A DNA stretch of 64,000 nt from Prevotella sp. P2-180 (lineage in GTDB: Bacteria > Bacteroidota > Bacteroidia > Bacteroidales > Bacteroidaceae): NCBI RefSeq assembly GCF_002251435.1, contig NZ_NPJI01000096.1, positions 20,664 through 84,663 on the forward strand, written 5' to 3'. A program made the translations under genes and the position numbers. The first letter of the stretch is position 1, and every line of letters starts with the position of its first letter. The notes under the pieces were generated by a model. The model worked only from the letters and a program-made list of their open reading frames with translations, made no database searches and was not told where the DNA came from. Shown piece after piece: positions 45,840 through 54,798 of this stretch.

Positions 45840-47291
45840 TTATTCTTTCTTCCATAGTTTGCTCATATCTTCAAGCGTCTTACCCTTGGTCTCTGGTACC
45901 AGTCGCCATACAAATACGGCAGCTACAACACAGATCACACCATATAGGCCATAGGCAAACCAGTAACCCAGGCTATTTGCCATCGGCACGAATGATGTCG
46001 ACACAATCCAGTTGAATATCCATTGGAAAGCCACTGCTATGGCAACGGCAGCACCACGTATGGTGTTTGGGAACAATTCGGCAATGAGTACCCAACAGAT
46101 TGGTCCCCAAGAGAACATAAACGATGCAGAGTAAACCATGATGGATATCATACACATCAGCTGCAGCTCAGGATTGCCAAAAGTGCATGCCACTCCAATG
46201 GCACCTATGGCCATACCTAAAGAGCCTACTATAAGCAGAGGCTTGCGTCCAAGCTTCTCTACCGTGAAAATGGCAACACAGGTGAAACCGAGATTCACAA
46301 TGCCGTTAAACACTGTGAGCACCATTGGATTGTCAAAGCCCATTGCCTCGTAAATACGGGGAGCATAATACAACACGGCATTAATACCTACCGCCTGCTG
46401 GAACACCGACAACATCACTCCTACAAAAATGCACAGGAAACCATAGGTCATCAGACGTTCGGTCTTCTCTGTCACCGTATTCTTTATCTCGTCAAGGATC
46501 TCACGGGCCTTTTCTGAACCGTTTATGCGGGCGAGTATTCGTTCTGCCTTGGCATCCTGACCCACCATTGCGAGATACCTTGGTGTCTCGGGCACAAAGC
46601 AGATAAGAAGTGCAAACAGTCCGGCGGGAATCATTTCCGAACCAAACATATATCTCCATCCTGTCTCAATGGCCCATGCTGCCTCACCGCCATTAAGCAC
46701 TTGGTTCATTCCGTTGCCTATGCTTTCTATTGCGGGTGCTACATGATCGCCAAGGATGAAGAAATTCACGAAATACACCACTAACTGACCGAAGATGATG
46801 GCAAACTGGTTCCATGACACCAGCATACCACGTATGTTGCTTGGCGCTATCTCTCCAATATACATCGGACATACGGCAGATGCAAGACCTACGCCTATTC
46901 CTCCTATCACACGATAGATGTTAAACACAATGAGGAGCGTGAGGTTTGGCTTGCCTTCTGGCAATACATACGACTCTGGACACATGGAGCCCCAAGCGGA
47001 AATGAAAAACATCACACCGGCAAAAATCAGCGAGCGCTTACGTCCCAGATTTGATGCCAACAGACCCGATATGGCAGAACCGATAATACATCCTATGAGC
47101 GCACTTGAACTGGTGAACCCATGCCAAAAGTCTGTGTACACAAAGTCGTCGGCTCCCATAAAGAAAGCCTGAAGACCCTTTTCCGCTCCCGAGATTACTG
47201 CTGTGTCATAACCGAACAGCAAACCGCCTAAGACGGCCACCATCACAATTGAAATAAGGTAGCTCTTGCTACCGCTAGTTTTTTGTTCCAT
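45840..47291 (-). CDS. MFS sugar porter (arabinose/xylose:H+ symporter type)
   Basis: A 483-residue inner membrane protein with twelve helices and the sugar porter marks: 'GLLFGYDTAVISGAEKGL', 'NLGRKRSLIFAG', 'PMYIGEIAPSNIRG', 'PETPRYLAMVG', 'EKLGRKPLLIVG' and 'PETKGKTLEDM'. It resembles XylE/AraE proton symporters. Divergence from the GH51 arabinofuranosidase gene suggests arabinose as substrate; xylose or another sugar is possible. The order of helices and central loop are complete. Confidence 0.92.
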   Translation of the reverse strand: MEQKTSGSKSYLISIVMVAVLGGLLFGYDTAVISGAEKGLQAFFMGADDFVYTDFWHGFTSSSALIGCIIGSAISGLLASNLGRKRSLIFAGVMFFISAWGSMCPESYVLPEGKPNLTLLIVFNIYRVIGGIGVGLASAVCPMYIGEIAPSNIRGMLVSWNQFAIIFGQLVVYFVNFFILGDHVAPAIESIGNGMNQVLNGGEAAWAIETGWRYMFGSEMIPAGLFALLICFVPETPRYLAMVGQDAKAERILARINGSEKAREILDEIKNTVTEKTERLMTYGFLCIFVGVMLSVFQQAVGINAVLYYAPRIYEAMGFDNPMVLTVFNGIVNLGFTCVAIFTVEKLGRKPLLIVGSLGMAIGAIGVACTFGNPELQLMCMISIMVYSASFMFSWGPICWVLIAELFPNTIRGAAVAIAVAFQWIFNWIVSTSFVPMANSLGYWFAYGLYGVICVVAAVFVWRLVPETKGKTLEDMSKLWKKE

Positions 47292-47360
47292 TTTTTATAT
47301 AAGATTGGTATTTTAGTCTCTTTTTAGGTACTTTAATGACCCACTTCTGCAATTACGCCA

Positions 47361-47368
47361 CAAAATTA
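47361..47368 (-). promoter_or_regulatory. Putative -7 element (TAATTTTG) of the sugar symporter gene
   Basis: The octamer on the - strand fits TAnnTTTG and lies 69 bp before the start codon. No clear -33 is seen, which would fit activator control. Confidence 0.5.
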
Positions 47369-47387
47369 CATCATTTTATCGAAAAAA

Positions 47388-47419
47388 TTTGCATATTCCG
47401 AATATTTTAACTATTTTTG
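47388..47419 (+). promoter_or_regulatory. Promoter of the GH51 gene
   Basis: TTTG at 47388-47391 and TATTTTTG at 47412-47419 are 20 bp apart. The start codon follows after 30 bases. Confidence 0.75.
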
Positions 47420-47449
47420 CAACACGAACTAACTTGATACCTATAAAAT

Positions 47450-49426
47450 ATGAAAATTAAAGTATTATCGTGCGCCATTGCTCTGGCTTCAGCAATGACG
47501 GCCAATGCCCAGACTAATGTCATGGACATCAACACCAAAAAGGTGGGAGCCCCGGTACAAAACACCATGTACGGACTTTTCTTTGAGGACATCAACTATG
47601 CTGCCGACGGAGGTCTTTATGGTGAGTTAATAAAAAACCGCTCTTTCGAATTTCCTCAGAGTTTCATGGGATGGCAGGTCTTCGGCAAAGTACAACTCAA
47701 AAACGATGGGCCTTTCGAGCGTTGTCCTCACTATGTCTCTCTTAGCGACCCCGGACACAAGGAGCGCAGGACTGGTATACAAAACGAGGGGTATTTCGGC
47801 ATCGGAGTGGTTAAGGGCGAACAGTACAGGTTCACCGTCTGGGCTCGCGCACCGAAGGGCAAGAGTGCCATACGCGTACAGCTCATCGACCAAAACACTA
47901 TGGGTGAAAAGCAACAATTCACCGAGGACAAACTCGAAGTGTCTTCAAGCGACTGGAAGCAGTATGAGGTGATAATCAATGCCCCACGCACATTCAACAA
48001 GGCAAACCTTCGCATCTTCCTCGCCTCTGCCAATCCTGTTGACCTTGAGCATGTAAGCCTCTTCCCGGTTAACACATTCAAAAACCGTAAGAATGGCATG
48101 CGTCGCGATATCGCACAGGCTCTGGCTGACATTAACCCGGGACTGCTGCGCTTCCCCGGCGGATGTATCGTGGAGGGATGCGACCTCGAGACTCGCTACC
48201 AGTGGAAAAACACTATCGGACCAGTGGAAAATCGTCCACTGAACCAAAACCGTTGGGAGCATACCTTCGACTACCGTTATTTCCCTGACTATTACCAAAG
48301 CTACGGCCTTGGCTTCTTCGAGTTCTTCCAACTCTCTGAAGACATTGGCGCTGAGCCGCTTCCGGTTCTTAACGTTGGTATGGCTTGCCAGTTCCAGAAC
48401 TGGAACAACGAGGCTGCTCACGTCGCCATCGACGAACTTGAGCCTTTCATCCAAGACTGTCTCGACCTCATCGAGTTTGCCAATGGTGACGTAACGACTG
48501 AATGGGGTAAAATACGTGCCGAAATGGGACACCCGGAACCATTCAACATGAAGTACCTTGGCGTCGGCAACGAGCAGTGGGACAAATTCTACTTCGAGCG
48601 TCTGAAACCGTTCGTGGCTGCCATCCGCGCAAAGTATCCTGACATAAAGATTGTGGGCACCAGTGGTCCTGACTCTGAAGGCGAGATGTTCGACCTCGGA
48701 TGGGAAGCTATGAAGGCTCAGAAGGCTGACCTCGTCGACGAGCACTTCTATCGTCCCGAGTCATGGTTCCTCAGCCACGGACTCCGCTACGAGAGCTACG
48801 ACCGCAAGGGTCCAAAGGTATTCGCCGGCGAATATGCTTGCCACGGCAAAGGCAAGAAGTGGAATCACTTTGAAACATCACTCTACGAGGCTGCCTTCAT
48901 GACAGACCTTGAACGCAACGCTGACGTCGTGTACATGACCGCCTACGCTCCATTGCTCGCCCATGTCGACGGATGGCAGTGGCGCCCTGACCTCATTTGG
49001 TTCGACAACACCAAGATGTTCAAGACCGTAAGCTACTACGTTCAGCAGATGTACGCTCAAAACAAGGGAACCAACGTTCTTCCAATGACCATGGACAAGA
49101 AGTTCATTGCCGGACAGGAAGGACAAAACGGCCTGTTCGCAAGCTCTGTATACGACAAGAACAGCAACGAGATCATCATCAAGGTCATCAACACCGGCAA
49201 GACACCACAACCGGTAAGCATCAACCTCAACGGCATCAAGGGTGAGCGCTCTGCACAGACCATCACCCTCACCTGCAATGAGATGGATGCTGAAAACAGC
49301 ATTAGCCAGCCAGACCGCATCGTCCCACAAAACGGAACATTGGCTTGCAAGGCAGGAAAGAAATCAACAGTGCTCGACGACACTATTTCTCCTATGACAT
49401 TCCGCCTTTACAAGGTAAAGAAGTAG
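47450..49426 (+). CDS. GH51 alpha-L-arabinofuranosidase
   Basis: A 658-residue enzyme with signal peptide (to Ala20). An N-terminal carbohydrate-binding-like beta-sandwich covers about 65-205. The TIM barrel follows, with 'GLLRFPGGCIVEGCDLETRY' in part, the acid/base Glu375 in 'LGVGNEQWDKF' and the nucleophile Glu461 in 'VFAGEYACHG'. The C-terminal beta domain ends at 'MTFRLYKVKK'. It removes terminal arabinofuranose from arabinan or arabinoxylan, most likely in the periplasm. It is divergent from a sugar symporter, and its product is the probable cargo of that symporter. Confidence 0.95.
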   Translation: MKIKVLSCAIALASAMTANAQTNVMDINTKKVGAPVQNTMYGLFFEDINYAADGGLYGELIKNRSFEFPQSFMGWQVFGKVQLKNDGPFERCPHYVSLSDPGHKERRTGIQNEGYFGIGVVKGEQYRFTVWARAPKGKSAIRVQLIDQNTMGEKQQFTEDKLEVSSSDWKQYEVIINAPRTFNKANLRIFLASANPVDLEHVSLFPVNTFKNRKNGMRRDIAQALADINPGLLRFPGGCIVEGCDLETRYQWKNTIGPVENRPLNQNRWEHTFDYRYFPDYYQSYGLGFFEFFQLSEDIGAEPLPVLNVGMACQFQNWNNEAAHVAIDELEPFIQDCLDLIEFANGDVTTEWGKIRAEMGHPEPFNMKYLGVGNEQWDKFYFERLKPFVAAIRAKYPDIKIVGTSGPDSEGEMFDLGWEAMKAQKADLVDEHFYRPESWFLSHGLRYESYDRKGPKVFAGEYACHGKGKKWNHFETSLYEAAFMTDLERNADVVYMTAYAPLLAHVDGWQWRPDLIWFDNTKMFKTVSYYVQQMYAQNKGTNVLPMTMDKKFIAGQEGQNGLFASSVYDKNSNEIIIKVINTGKTPQPVSINLNGIKGERSAQTITLTCNEMDAENSISQPDRIVPQNGTLACKAGKKSTVLDDTISPMTFRLYKVKK

Positions 49427-49443
49427 AATAATAAGGAAAAAAC

Positions 49444-49486
49444 AAAAAAAATCCGCCTAATCTTCGGTTAAGCGGATTTTTTTTTG
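49444..49486 (+). terminator. Terminator of the GH51 gene
   Basis: Stem aaaatccgc/gcggatttt with an inner ttaa pairing and tcttcgg loop, followed by a T9 run. It lies about 20 bp after the stop codon. Confidence 0.9.
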
Positions 49487-49494
49487 TAATTTTG
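49487..49494 (+). promoter_or_regulatory. Putative -7 element (TAATTTTG) of the metF operon
   Basis: The octamer fits TAnnTTTG and lies 26 bp before the metF start; the matching -33 region overlaps the preceding terminator. Confidence 0.5.
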
Positions 49495-49520
49495 TCGCCA
49501 AATGTATTAATACGACAAAT

Positions 49521-50477
49521 ATGACAGTCATCGAGCTAATAAATAATGACAAGCAAAAGAGACATTTCTCATTCGAAGTGCTGCCGCCGCTAAAAGGCAC
49601 CGGTACTGAAAAATTGTTTGCCACTATAGATAAACTGAAAGAGTTTAACCCTCTTTTCATCAACATCACTACACATCATAGCGAATTTGTATACAAACAA
49701 ATGGACAACGGCTTGCTGCAGCGACAACGCATTCGCAGACGACCGGGCACCATCGCCATTGCTGCTGCCATACAAAACAAATACGGCATACCGGTACAGC
49801 CTCACATCATCTGTAGCGGTGCGACAATAGAAGACATTGAATACGAACTCCTCGACCTGCAGTTTCTTGGCATCTCAAATCTTTTACTGCTCAGGGGTGA
49901 CAAAGCGAAAGAAGACCCGCGCTTCATTCCTACCAAGGGAGGACACGAACATACTACCGATCTCATCCGACAGGTGAACAGATTCAACGAGGGATTCTTC
50001 GCCGACGACACTCCTGTCAAATGTCCCGGAGAGAAATTCGACTACGGTGTGGCTTGCTACCCCGAAAAGCACGAAGAGGCTCCTAACCTTGAAATGGATA
50101 TCCTGCACCTCAAGGAAAAACAGGACCTGGGTGCCGACTATGCCGTGACACAACTGTTCTACGACAATAGCAAGTTCTTTGCCTTCCTCGAAAAAGCTCG
50201 CCAAATGGGTGTCACCATGCCTATCATTCCCGGCATCAAACCATTTGCTAAACTGAGCCAGCTTAGCGTGGTACCGAAAACATTCCATTGCGATATTCCA
50301 CAAGAACTCGCTCTCGAGGCTGTGAAATGCAAAACAGACGAAGAGGCTCGCCAACTCGGCGTGGAATGGTCAGTGGCTCAATGCAAGGAACTTTATGCAC
50401 ATGGCATAAACAACATTCACTTCTACACCGTTTCTGCCGTAGACTCCGTGGCAGAAGTGGCAGGAAGACTACTTTAA
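49521..50477 (+). CDS. metF: Methylenetetrahydrofolate reductase
   Basis: A 318-residue FAD-dependent TIM barrel. Family marks are 'FSFEVLPPLKG', 'ITTHHSEFVY', 'PHIICSGATIEDIEYEL' with the conserved catalytic region, 'LLLLRGDKAK', 'LKEKQDLGADYAVTQLFYDN' in part, and 'IPGIKPFAKLSQL'. It makes 5-methyl-tetrahydrofolate for methionine synthesis. The stop codon is 1 bp before the holB start, so the genes are cotranscribed. Confidence 0.96.
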   Translation: MTVIELINNDKQKRHFSFEVLPPLKGTGTEKLFATIDKLKEFNPLFINITTHHSEFVYKQMDNGLLQRQRIRRRPGTIAIAAAIQNKYGIPVQPHIICSGATIEDIEYELLDLQFLGISNLLLLRGDKAKEDPRFIPTKGGHEHTTDLIRQVNRFNEGFFADDTPVKCPGEKFDYGVACYPEKHEEAPNLEMDILHLKEKQDLGADYAVTQLFYDNSKFFAFLEKARQMGVTMPIIPGIKPFAKLSQLSVVPKTFHCDIPQELALEAVKCKTDEEARQLGVEWSVAQCKELYAHGINNIHFYTVSAVDSVAEVAGRLL

Positions 50478-50478
50478 G

Positions 50479-51615
50479 ATGATGAATGTAATAGGACAAG
50501 AAGAAGCATGGAACAGGCTTACGCAAATGGCAAAGACTGACAGAATGCCGCATGCCATATTGCTCTGCGGTCCGCAGGGAGCCGGGAAGATGGCATTGGC
50601 CATGGCCTTTGCCAAATATCTGCTATGCTCTTCACACGACACCGACAACAAGCCTTGCGGCTCATGCCGGCAATGCTTGATGCTCGAAAAATGGGAACAC
50701 CCGGACTTGCACTTCACCTACCCTACCATCAAACTGCCATCAATGGCATCTGATCATAAACCTGTGAGCGACGACTTCGCAAAACAATGGAGACAGATGA
50801 TTTGCGAAAGCCCTTATTTCAGCATGGACCAATGGATGAACATCATCGGTGCCGACAACCAGCAGGCTATCATCACTGCGGGCGAAAGCGACGAACTGGT
50901 GAAAAAGCTTAGCCTCATGTCAAGCCAAGGGGGATACAAGGTGTCTGTCATCTGGCTTCCGGAAAGAATGAATGTCGAATGCGCCAACAAACTCCTGAAA
51001 CTCATCGAGGAACCGCCACACGGCACCGTGTTCATACTTGTGAGCGAAGAACCGGACAAACTGCTCGAAACCATTCGTAGCCGAACTCAACGAATTGATG
51101 TCAAACGAATCGAGACAAGCCATATAGCTACGGCTCTGAAAGAGAGATACAGTCTGGGCGACGAGACTTCCATGCGCATCGCACGTCTGGCTAACGGCAA
51201 TTGGCTCACGGCGGTAAGGGAGATAGAGAACGACTCAGAAAATGCAGAGTTTCTCGATGACTATAAACAGCTGATGAGACTGGCTTACAAAAGGGATATC
51301 AGAGAACTGAAGAAATGGAGCGAACAAATACAAGGATACGGACGTGAGAGGCAAAAACGGTTCATCGACTACTTCTCACGCTTCACAAGGGAAAACTTCA
51401 TGTACAACTTCGGCAATCCCGACCTAAACTATATGAACGCCGACGAAGAGGCATTTGCCGAAAACTTCGCCAGGTTCATCAACGAGTCAAACATCATCGC
51501 TTTCACCGAGATGGCTGACAAGATACAAAGGGACATAAAACAAAATGCTAACGCTAAGATAGTGTTTTTCGACATGGCACTCAGAACTATTATGCTCCTG
51601 CTGAACAAGAAATGA
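50479..51615 (+). CDS. holB: DNA polymerase III subunit delta'
   Basis: A 378-residue clamp-loader protein. The P-loop region is 'LLCGPQGAGKMALAMAFAKYL', quoted in part; the usual Lys-Thr/Ser is Lys-Met, so ATP binding may be lost, as is common in delta'. A zinc-binding 'CGSCRQCLMLEKWEHPD' follows. Sensor-like 'IWLPERMNVECANKLLKLIEEPP' in part and 'RSRTQRIDVKRI' are typical. The C-terminal part is less conserved. It works with DnaX in loading the sliding clamp. Confidence 0.93.
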   Translation: MMNVIGQEEAWNRLTQMAKTDRMPHAILLCGPQGAGKMALAMAFAKYLLCSSHDTDNKPCGSCRQCLMLEKWEHPDLHFTYPTIKLPSMASDHKPVSDDFAKQWRQMICESPYFSMDQWMNIIGADNQQAIITAGESDELVKKLSLMSSQGGYKVSVIWLPERMNVECANKLLKLIEEPPHGTVFILVSEEPDKLLETIRSRTQRIDVKRIETSHIATALKERYSLGDETSMRIARLANGNWLTAVREIENDSENAEFLDDYKQLMRLAYKRDIRELKKWSEQIQGYGRERQKRFIDYFSRFTRENFMYNFGNPDLNYMNADEEAFAENFARFINESNIIAFTEMADKIQRDIKQNANAKIVFFDMALRTIMLLLNKK

Positions 51616-51641
51616 AATCATTCCATATATATTAAAGTTTT

Positions 51642-52850
51642 ATGAATAAAGACAACGAAATAAGAATATGCTGCGACGGCGACAGAGGGCTTTGCAAAAA
51701 TGCCATCGGCCGACAAGACAAACAACTCAACACCTACGACTGGCTGGCTGACGTGCCTGGCAATGCTGACTCCACAGACTTGGTGGAGGTGCAGTTCAAG
51801 CATACCAGAAAGGGATACTACCACAACTCCAACAATCTCGAACTTAAAAAGGGAGACATCGTGGCGGTTGAGGCTAACCCGGGACACGACATCGGCGTAG
51901 TGACACTCACTGGACGCCTCGTGAAAAAACAAATTAAAAAGGCTAACCTCAAGTCGGCTGACGATATCAAGAGGATATACAGAATTGCAAGACCCGTCGA
52001 CATGGATAAGTACCGGGAGGCTAAGGCCAGGGAACACGACACCATGATTGAAAGCAGACAGATAGCTAAAGACCTCGGACTGCAAATGAAAATCGGTGAC
52101 GTGGAATACCAAGGCGACTGCAACAAGGCTATCTTCTATTACATCGCAGACGAACGTGTTGACTTCCGACAGCTCATCAAGGTTCTCGCCGAGACTTTCC
52201 ACGTAAGGATAGAAATGAAACAAATCGGTGCAAGACAAGAGGCTGGACGAATAGGCGGTACTGGCCCTTGCGGACGCGAACTGTGCTGTGCCACATGGAT
52301 GAAAAACTTCATAAGCGTCAGCACCAACTCTGCCCGCTTCCAGGATATCTCGTTAAATCCGCAAAAGCTCGCCGGAATGTGCGCAAAACTGAAATGCTGC
52401 CTCAACTACGAGGTGGACGACTATGTAGAGGCTGGACGGAAGATGCCTAGCAGGGAAATAATCCTACAAACTGCCGACGGCGATTACTATCTCTTCAAAA
52501 CTGATATCCTCGCCGGACTCATCACATACTCCACCGACAAAAACATTGCCGCTAACCTTGAGACCATATCGGCGGAAAGGGCAAGAAAGATTATCGAAAT
52601 GAACAAAAGGGGTGAAAAGCCTGAGTCGCTGCATGAAGACGGTAAACAAAGGCAGTCTGCCAAGCCTAATGCCGACCTGCTGGCTAACGAGAATATCAGC
52701 CGATTCGACAAGGCTAAGAAAAAGAAAAAGAAAAACAAGCAGCCTAAGCAGCAGCCACAGCAACAGCAGCCAAAGGGGCAAAAGAAACCACAGGGCAACG
52801 CTCCTCGCCCGCCAAAGCAAAACAACCCAAAGCAGGACGATAATGACTAA
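51642..52850 (+). CDS. ricT: PSP1/RicT family regulatory protein
   Basis: A 402-residue protein with a PSP1 domain in the first half and a cysteine cluster at about 205-250 ('GTGPCGRELCCATW', 'GMCAKLKCCLNYE'), the motif that in Bacillus RicT (YaaT) takes part in iron-sulfur cluster binding. The C-terminal 60 residues are Lys/Gln/Pro-rich and likely disordered. In Bacillus RicT acts in RNA maturation and development; its task in Bacteroidota is unproven. It follows holB and overlaps gldH by 8 bases. Confidence 0.88.
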   Translation: MNKDNEIRICCDGDRGLCKNAIGRQDKQLNTYDWLADVPGNADSTDLVEVQFKHTRKGYYHNSNNLELKKGDIVAVEANPGHDIGVVTLTGRLVKKQIKKANLKSADDIKRIYRIARPVDMDKYREAKAREHDTMIESRQIAKDLGLQMKIGDVEYQGDCNKAIFYYIADERVDFRQLIKVLAETFHVRIEMKQIGARQEAGRIGGTGPCGRELCCATWMKNFISVSTNSARFQDISLNPQKLAGMCAKLKCCLNYEVDDYVEAGRKMPSREIILQTADGDYYLFKTDILAGLITYSTDKNIAANLETISAERARKIIEMNKRGEKPESLHEDGKQRQSAKPNADLLANENISRFDKAKKKKKKNKQPKQQPQQQQPKGQKKPQGNAPRPPKQNNPKQDDND

Positions 52851-53313
52851 AAAAATCTTCTTTTTATCCATACTTGTTGCGGTTGCTATGGCCTTTGTGT
52901 CATGCAACCGCTCTACAATATTCAGCCAATACCATCACACCCAACTCACTGGATGGGAGAAAAATGACACTCTCACTTTCAATGTCCCACGACTGTCGTC
53001 TGACATGAAACTGAAAGCTGTCATCGGACTGAGAATCACCGACGCCTATCCTTTTAAGACCATTTGCCTCATTGTCGACAAGGTTGTAAGTCCCGATAAT
53101 ATCATAGACAGCGATACCATCAATTGTTCACTGTTCGACAACGACGGCATGTCTAAGGGACGTGGCGTCAGCTGCTATCAGTTTAACTGCCATATCTCTA
53201 ACATTCAACTGATGAAAGACGACTCTGTCGCCATTCATATCCGTCACAACATGAAACGGGAAATACTACCCGGCATCTCCGACGTGGGCATCACTCTCGA
53301 AAAGATACAATAG
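52843..53313 (+). CDS. gldH: Gliding motility lipoprotein GldH
   Basis: A 156-residue lipoprotein with leader ending FVSC (Cys21). The ATG at 52843 lies within the end of ricT; longer frames would run far into that gene. The rest is a compact beta-rich domain ('WEKNDTLTFNVP', 'AVIGLRITDAYPFKTICLIV'). It matches GldH by length, lipidation and position next to ricT. GldH was found through gliding mutants of Flavobacterium, but homologues are widespread in non-gliding Bacteroidales, where the role is unknown. It is convergent with rodA. Confidence 0.85.
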   Translation: MTKKIFFLSILVAVAMAFVSCNRSTIFSQYHHTQLTGWEKNDTLTFNVPRLSSDMKLKAVIGLRITDAYPFKTICLIVDKVVSPDNIIDSDTINCSLFDNDGMSKGRGVSCYQFNCHISNIQLMKDDSVAIHIRHNMKREILPGISDVGITLEKIQ

Positions 53314-53328
53314 CCCCACCGACACCCT

Positions 53329-54798
53329 TCAGCTTCTCACGGCTTTCCTGCCCGCATCTATTCGAAGAAATATGAAAAGGAGGAAGGTGAAACCCCATAA
53401 CGACGAACCGCCATAACTGAAGAAAGGTAGCGGTATGCCTATCACAGGGGTCAGACCTAATACCATGCCTACATTTATGAACACATGGAATAAAAATACC
53501 GACACCACCGAATAGCCGTATACCCGGCCGAAACGGAACGGCTGGCGCTCTGCCAAATAGATCAGTCTTAGTATGAGTGCAAGAAACAGCAACAACACAC
53601 CTGCCGAACCAAGAAATCCTTCCTCTTCACCTACGGTACAGAAGATGAAGTCGGTATCCTGCTCAGGCACAAACTTCAGTTTCGTCTGCGTGCCATTTAG
53701 GAATCCCTTCCCCTCAAGACCGCCTGAGCCAATGGCTATCTCGCTTTGGTGAACGTTATATCCGGCACCGGCCAAATCCTCGTCAAGTCCCAACAGCACA
53801 TTAATCCTCACCCTCTGGTGCGGCTCCAACACATTGTTCAGCACATAGTCAGCCGAATAAAAAAAGGCCATCGAGCCTATTGCAAACAAGAATATGAAAT
53901 AATACTCCCTGATCCTGCTTCCAAGTCCTTGCCACAACAACCAGCCTATGGCGACGGCAGTAACCACCAATTGCACCCACACAATATCAAATGGTATCAC
54001 AAACTCTGAAAACAGCATAAACAACAGTGTTATCGCCAAGCAATATCCCGCCATGCTTAATGCTCCTTTTTTGTTGTTACAATACACATACACCATGCCT
54101 GCACTGAACAGCTGCACCAATAGCAACACGACAAACTTACCCAACGACGTGGGAGTAGACCATAGCATCACATCCTCATACCTTATACCTACAACAAAGT
54201 ATACCACAGCTGCCACTCCCGTAAACAATACGCTACCTGGCATACCCTCACGGTAGAACATCAGCATAAACGACAGGTAAACCAAGGCTGAACCGGTCTC
54301 TCTCTGAAGCACGATGAACATCATTGGCACAAGGATGATGGCAAAAGTAATTATCGCATCCCTCAACTTGTGTATTGAATAACCATACGTACTCATAAAC
54401 TTTGCCAAAGCTAATGCCGTCGCAAATTTCGCAAACTCTGCCGGCTGCAATCTCAGCGGTCCAAGCACTAACCATGACCTCGAGCCTTTTATGGAATGCG
54501 GGTTAAATATGGTGGCAAACAGCAACAGCAGCAACACTGCGTATATAATATAGGAAAAAGTGTCGTAGAAACGGTCGTCAAGCATAAGTATCACAAAACC
54601 TAAACATATTGACGTGCCAATCCACACGACCTGCATACCCGAACGGGTGCCTAGGCTGAGTATCTCCGTATCACCGTATGTATAGCTTGCACCACACACG
54701 CTTATCCATCCAAAAGCGAGCAACACTATGTACAGACATATTGTCACCCAGTCTAATGAGCGTATCACGCTCGGACGTTTATCTATTTGCTGAACCAT
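53329..54798 (-). CDS. rodA: Rod shape-determining protein RodA
   Basis: A 489-residue SEDS glycosyltransferase with about ten membrane helices. SEDS marks are 'GSRSWLVLGPLRLQPAEFAK', 'PMMFIVLQRETGSALVY' and, near the end, 'GIPLPFFSYGGSSLWGF'. It polymerises peptidoglycan for cell elongation with its partner PBP2, encoded just upstream and overlapping by 20 bases. It is longer than E. coli RodA because of an extra helical region after about residue 215. The start at 54798 is preferred over 54846. Confidence 0.95.
   Translation of the reverse strand: MVQQIDKRPSVIRSLDWVTICLYIVLLAFGWISVCGASYTYGDTEILSLGTRSGMQVVWIGTSICLGFVILMLDDRFYDTFSYIIYAVLLLLLFATIFNPHSIKGSRSWLVLGPLRLQPAEFAKFATALALAKFMSTYGYSIHKLRDAIITFAIILVPMMFIVLQRETGSALVYLSFMLMFYREGMPGSVLFTGVAAVVYFVVGIRYEDVMLWSTPTSLGKFVVLLLVQLFSAGMVYVYCNNKKGALSMAGYCLAITLLFMLFSEFVIPFDIVWVQLVVTAVAIGWLLWQGLGSRIREYYFIFLFAIGSMAFFYSADYVLNNVLEPHQRVRINVLLGLDEDLAGAGYNVHQSEIAIGSGGLEGKGFLNGTQTKLKFVPEQDTDFIFCTVGEEEGFLGSAGVLLLFLALILRLIYLAERQPFRFGRVYGYSVVSVFLFHVFINVGMVLGLTPVIGIPLPFFSYGGSSLWGFTFLLFIFLRIDAGRKAVRS

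Noticed and set aside
47945..48745. 266-codon open frame on the - strand inside the GH51 gene
   Set aside because: It is fully antisense to the catalytic domain with Glu375 and has no domain of its own.
50479..51615. Loss of the P-loop Thr/Ser in holB as a sign of a broken gene
   Set aside because: Delta' subunits commonly lack ATP binding; the rest of the gene is intact and in a normal operon.
52612..52842. Longer gldH start giving 77 extra residues
   Set aside because: It lies wholly within ricT and would bury the lipoprotein signal; the ATG at 52843 gives a normal lipobox.
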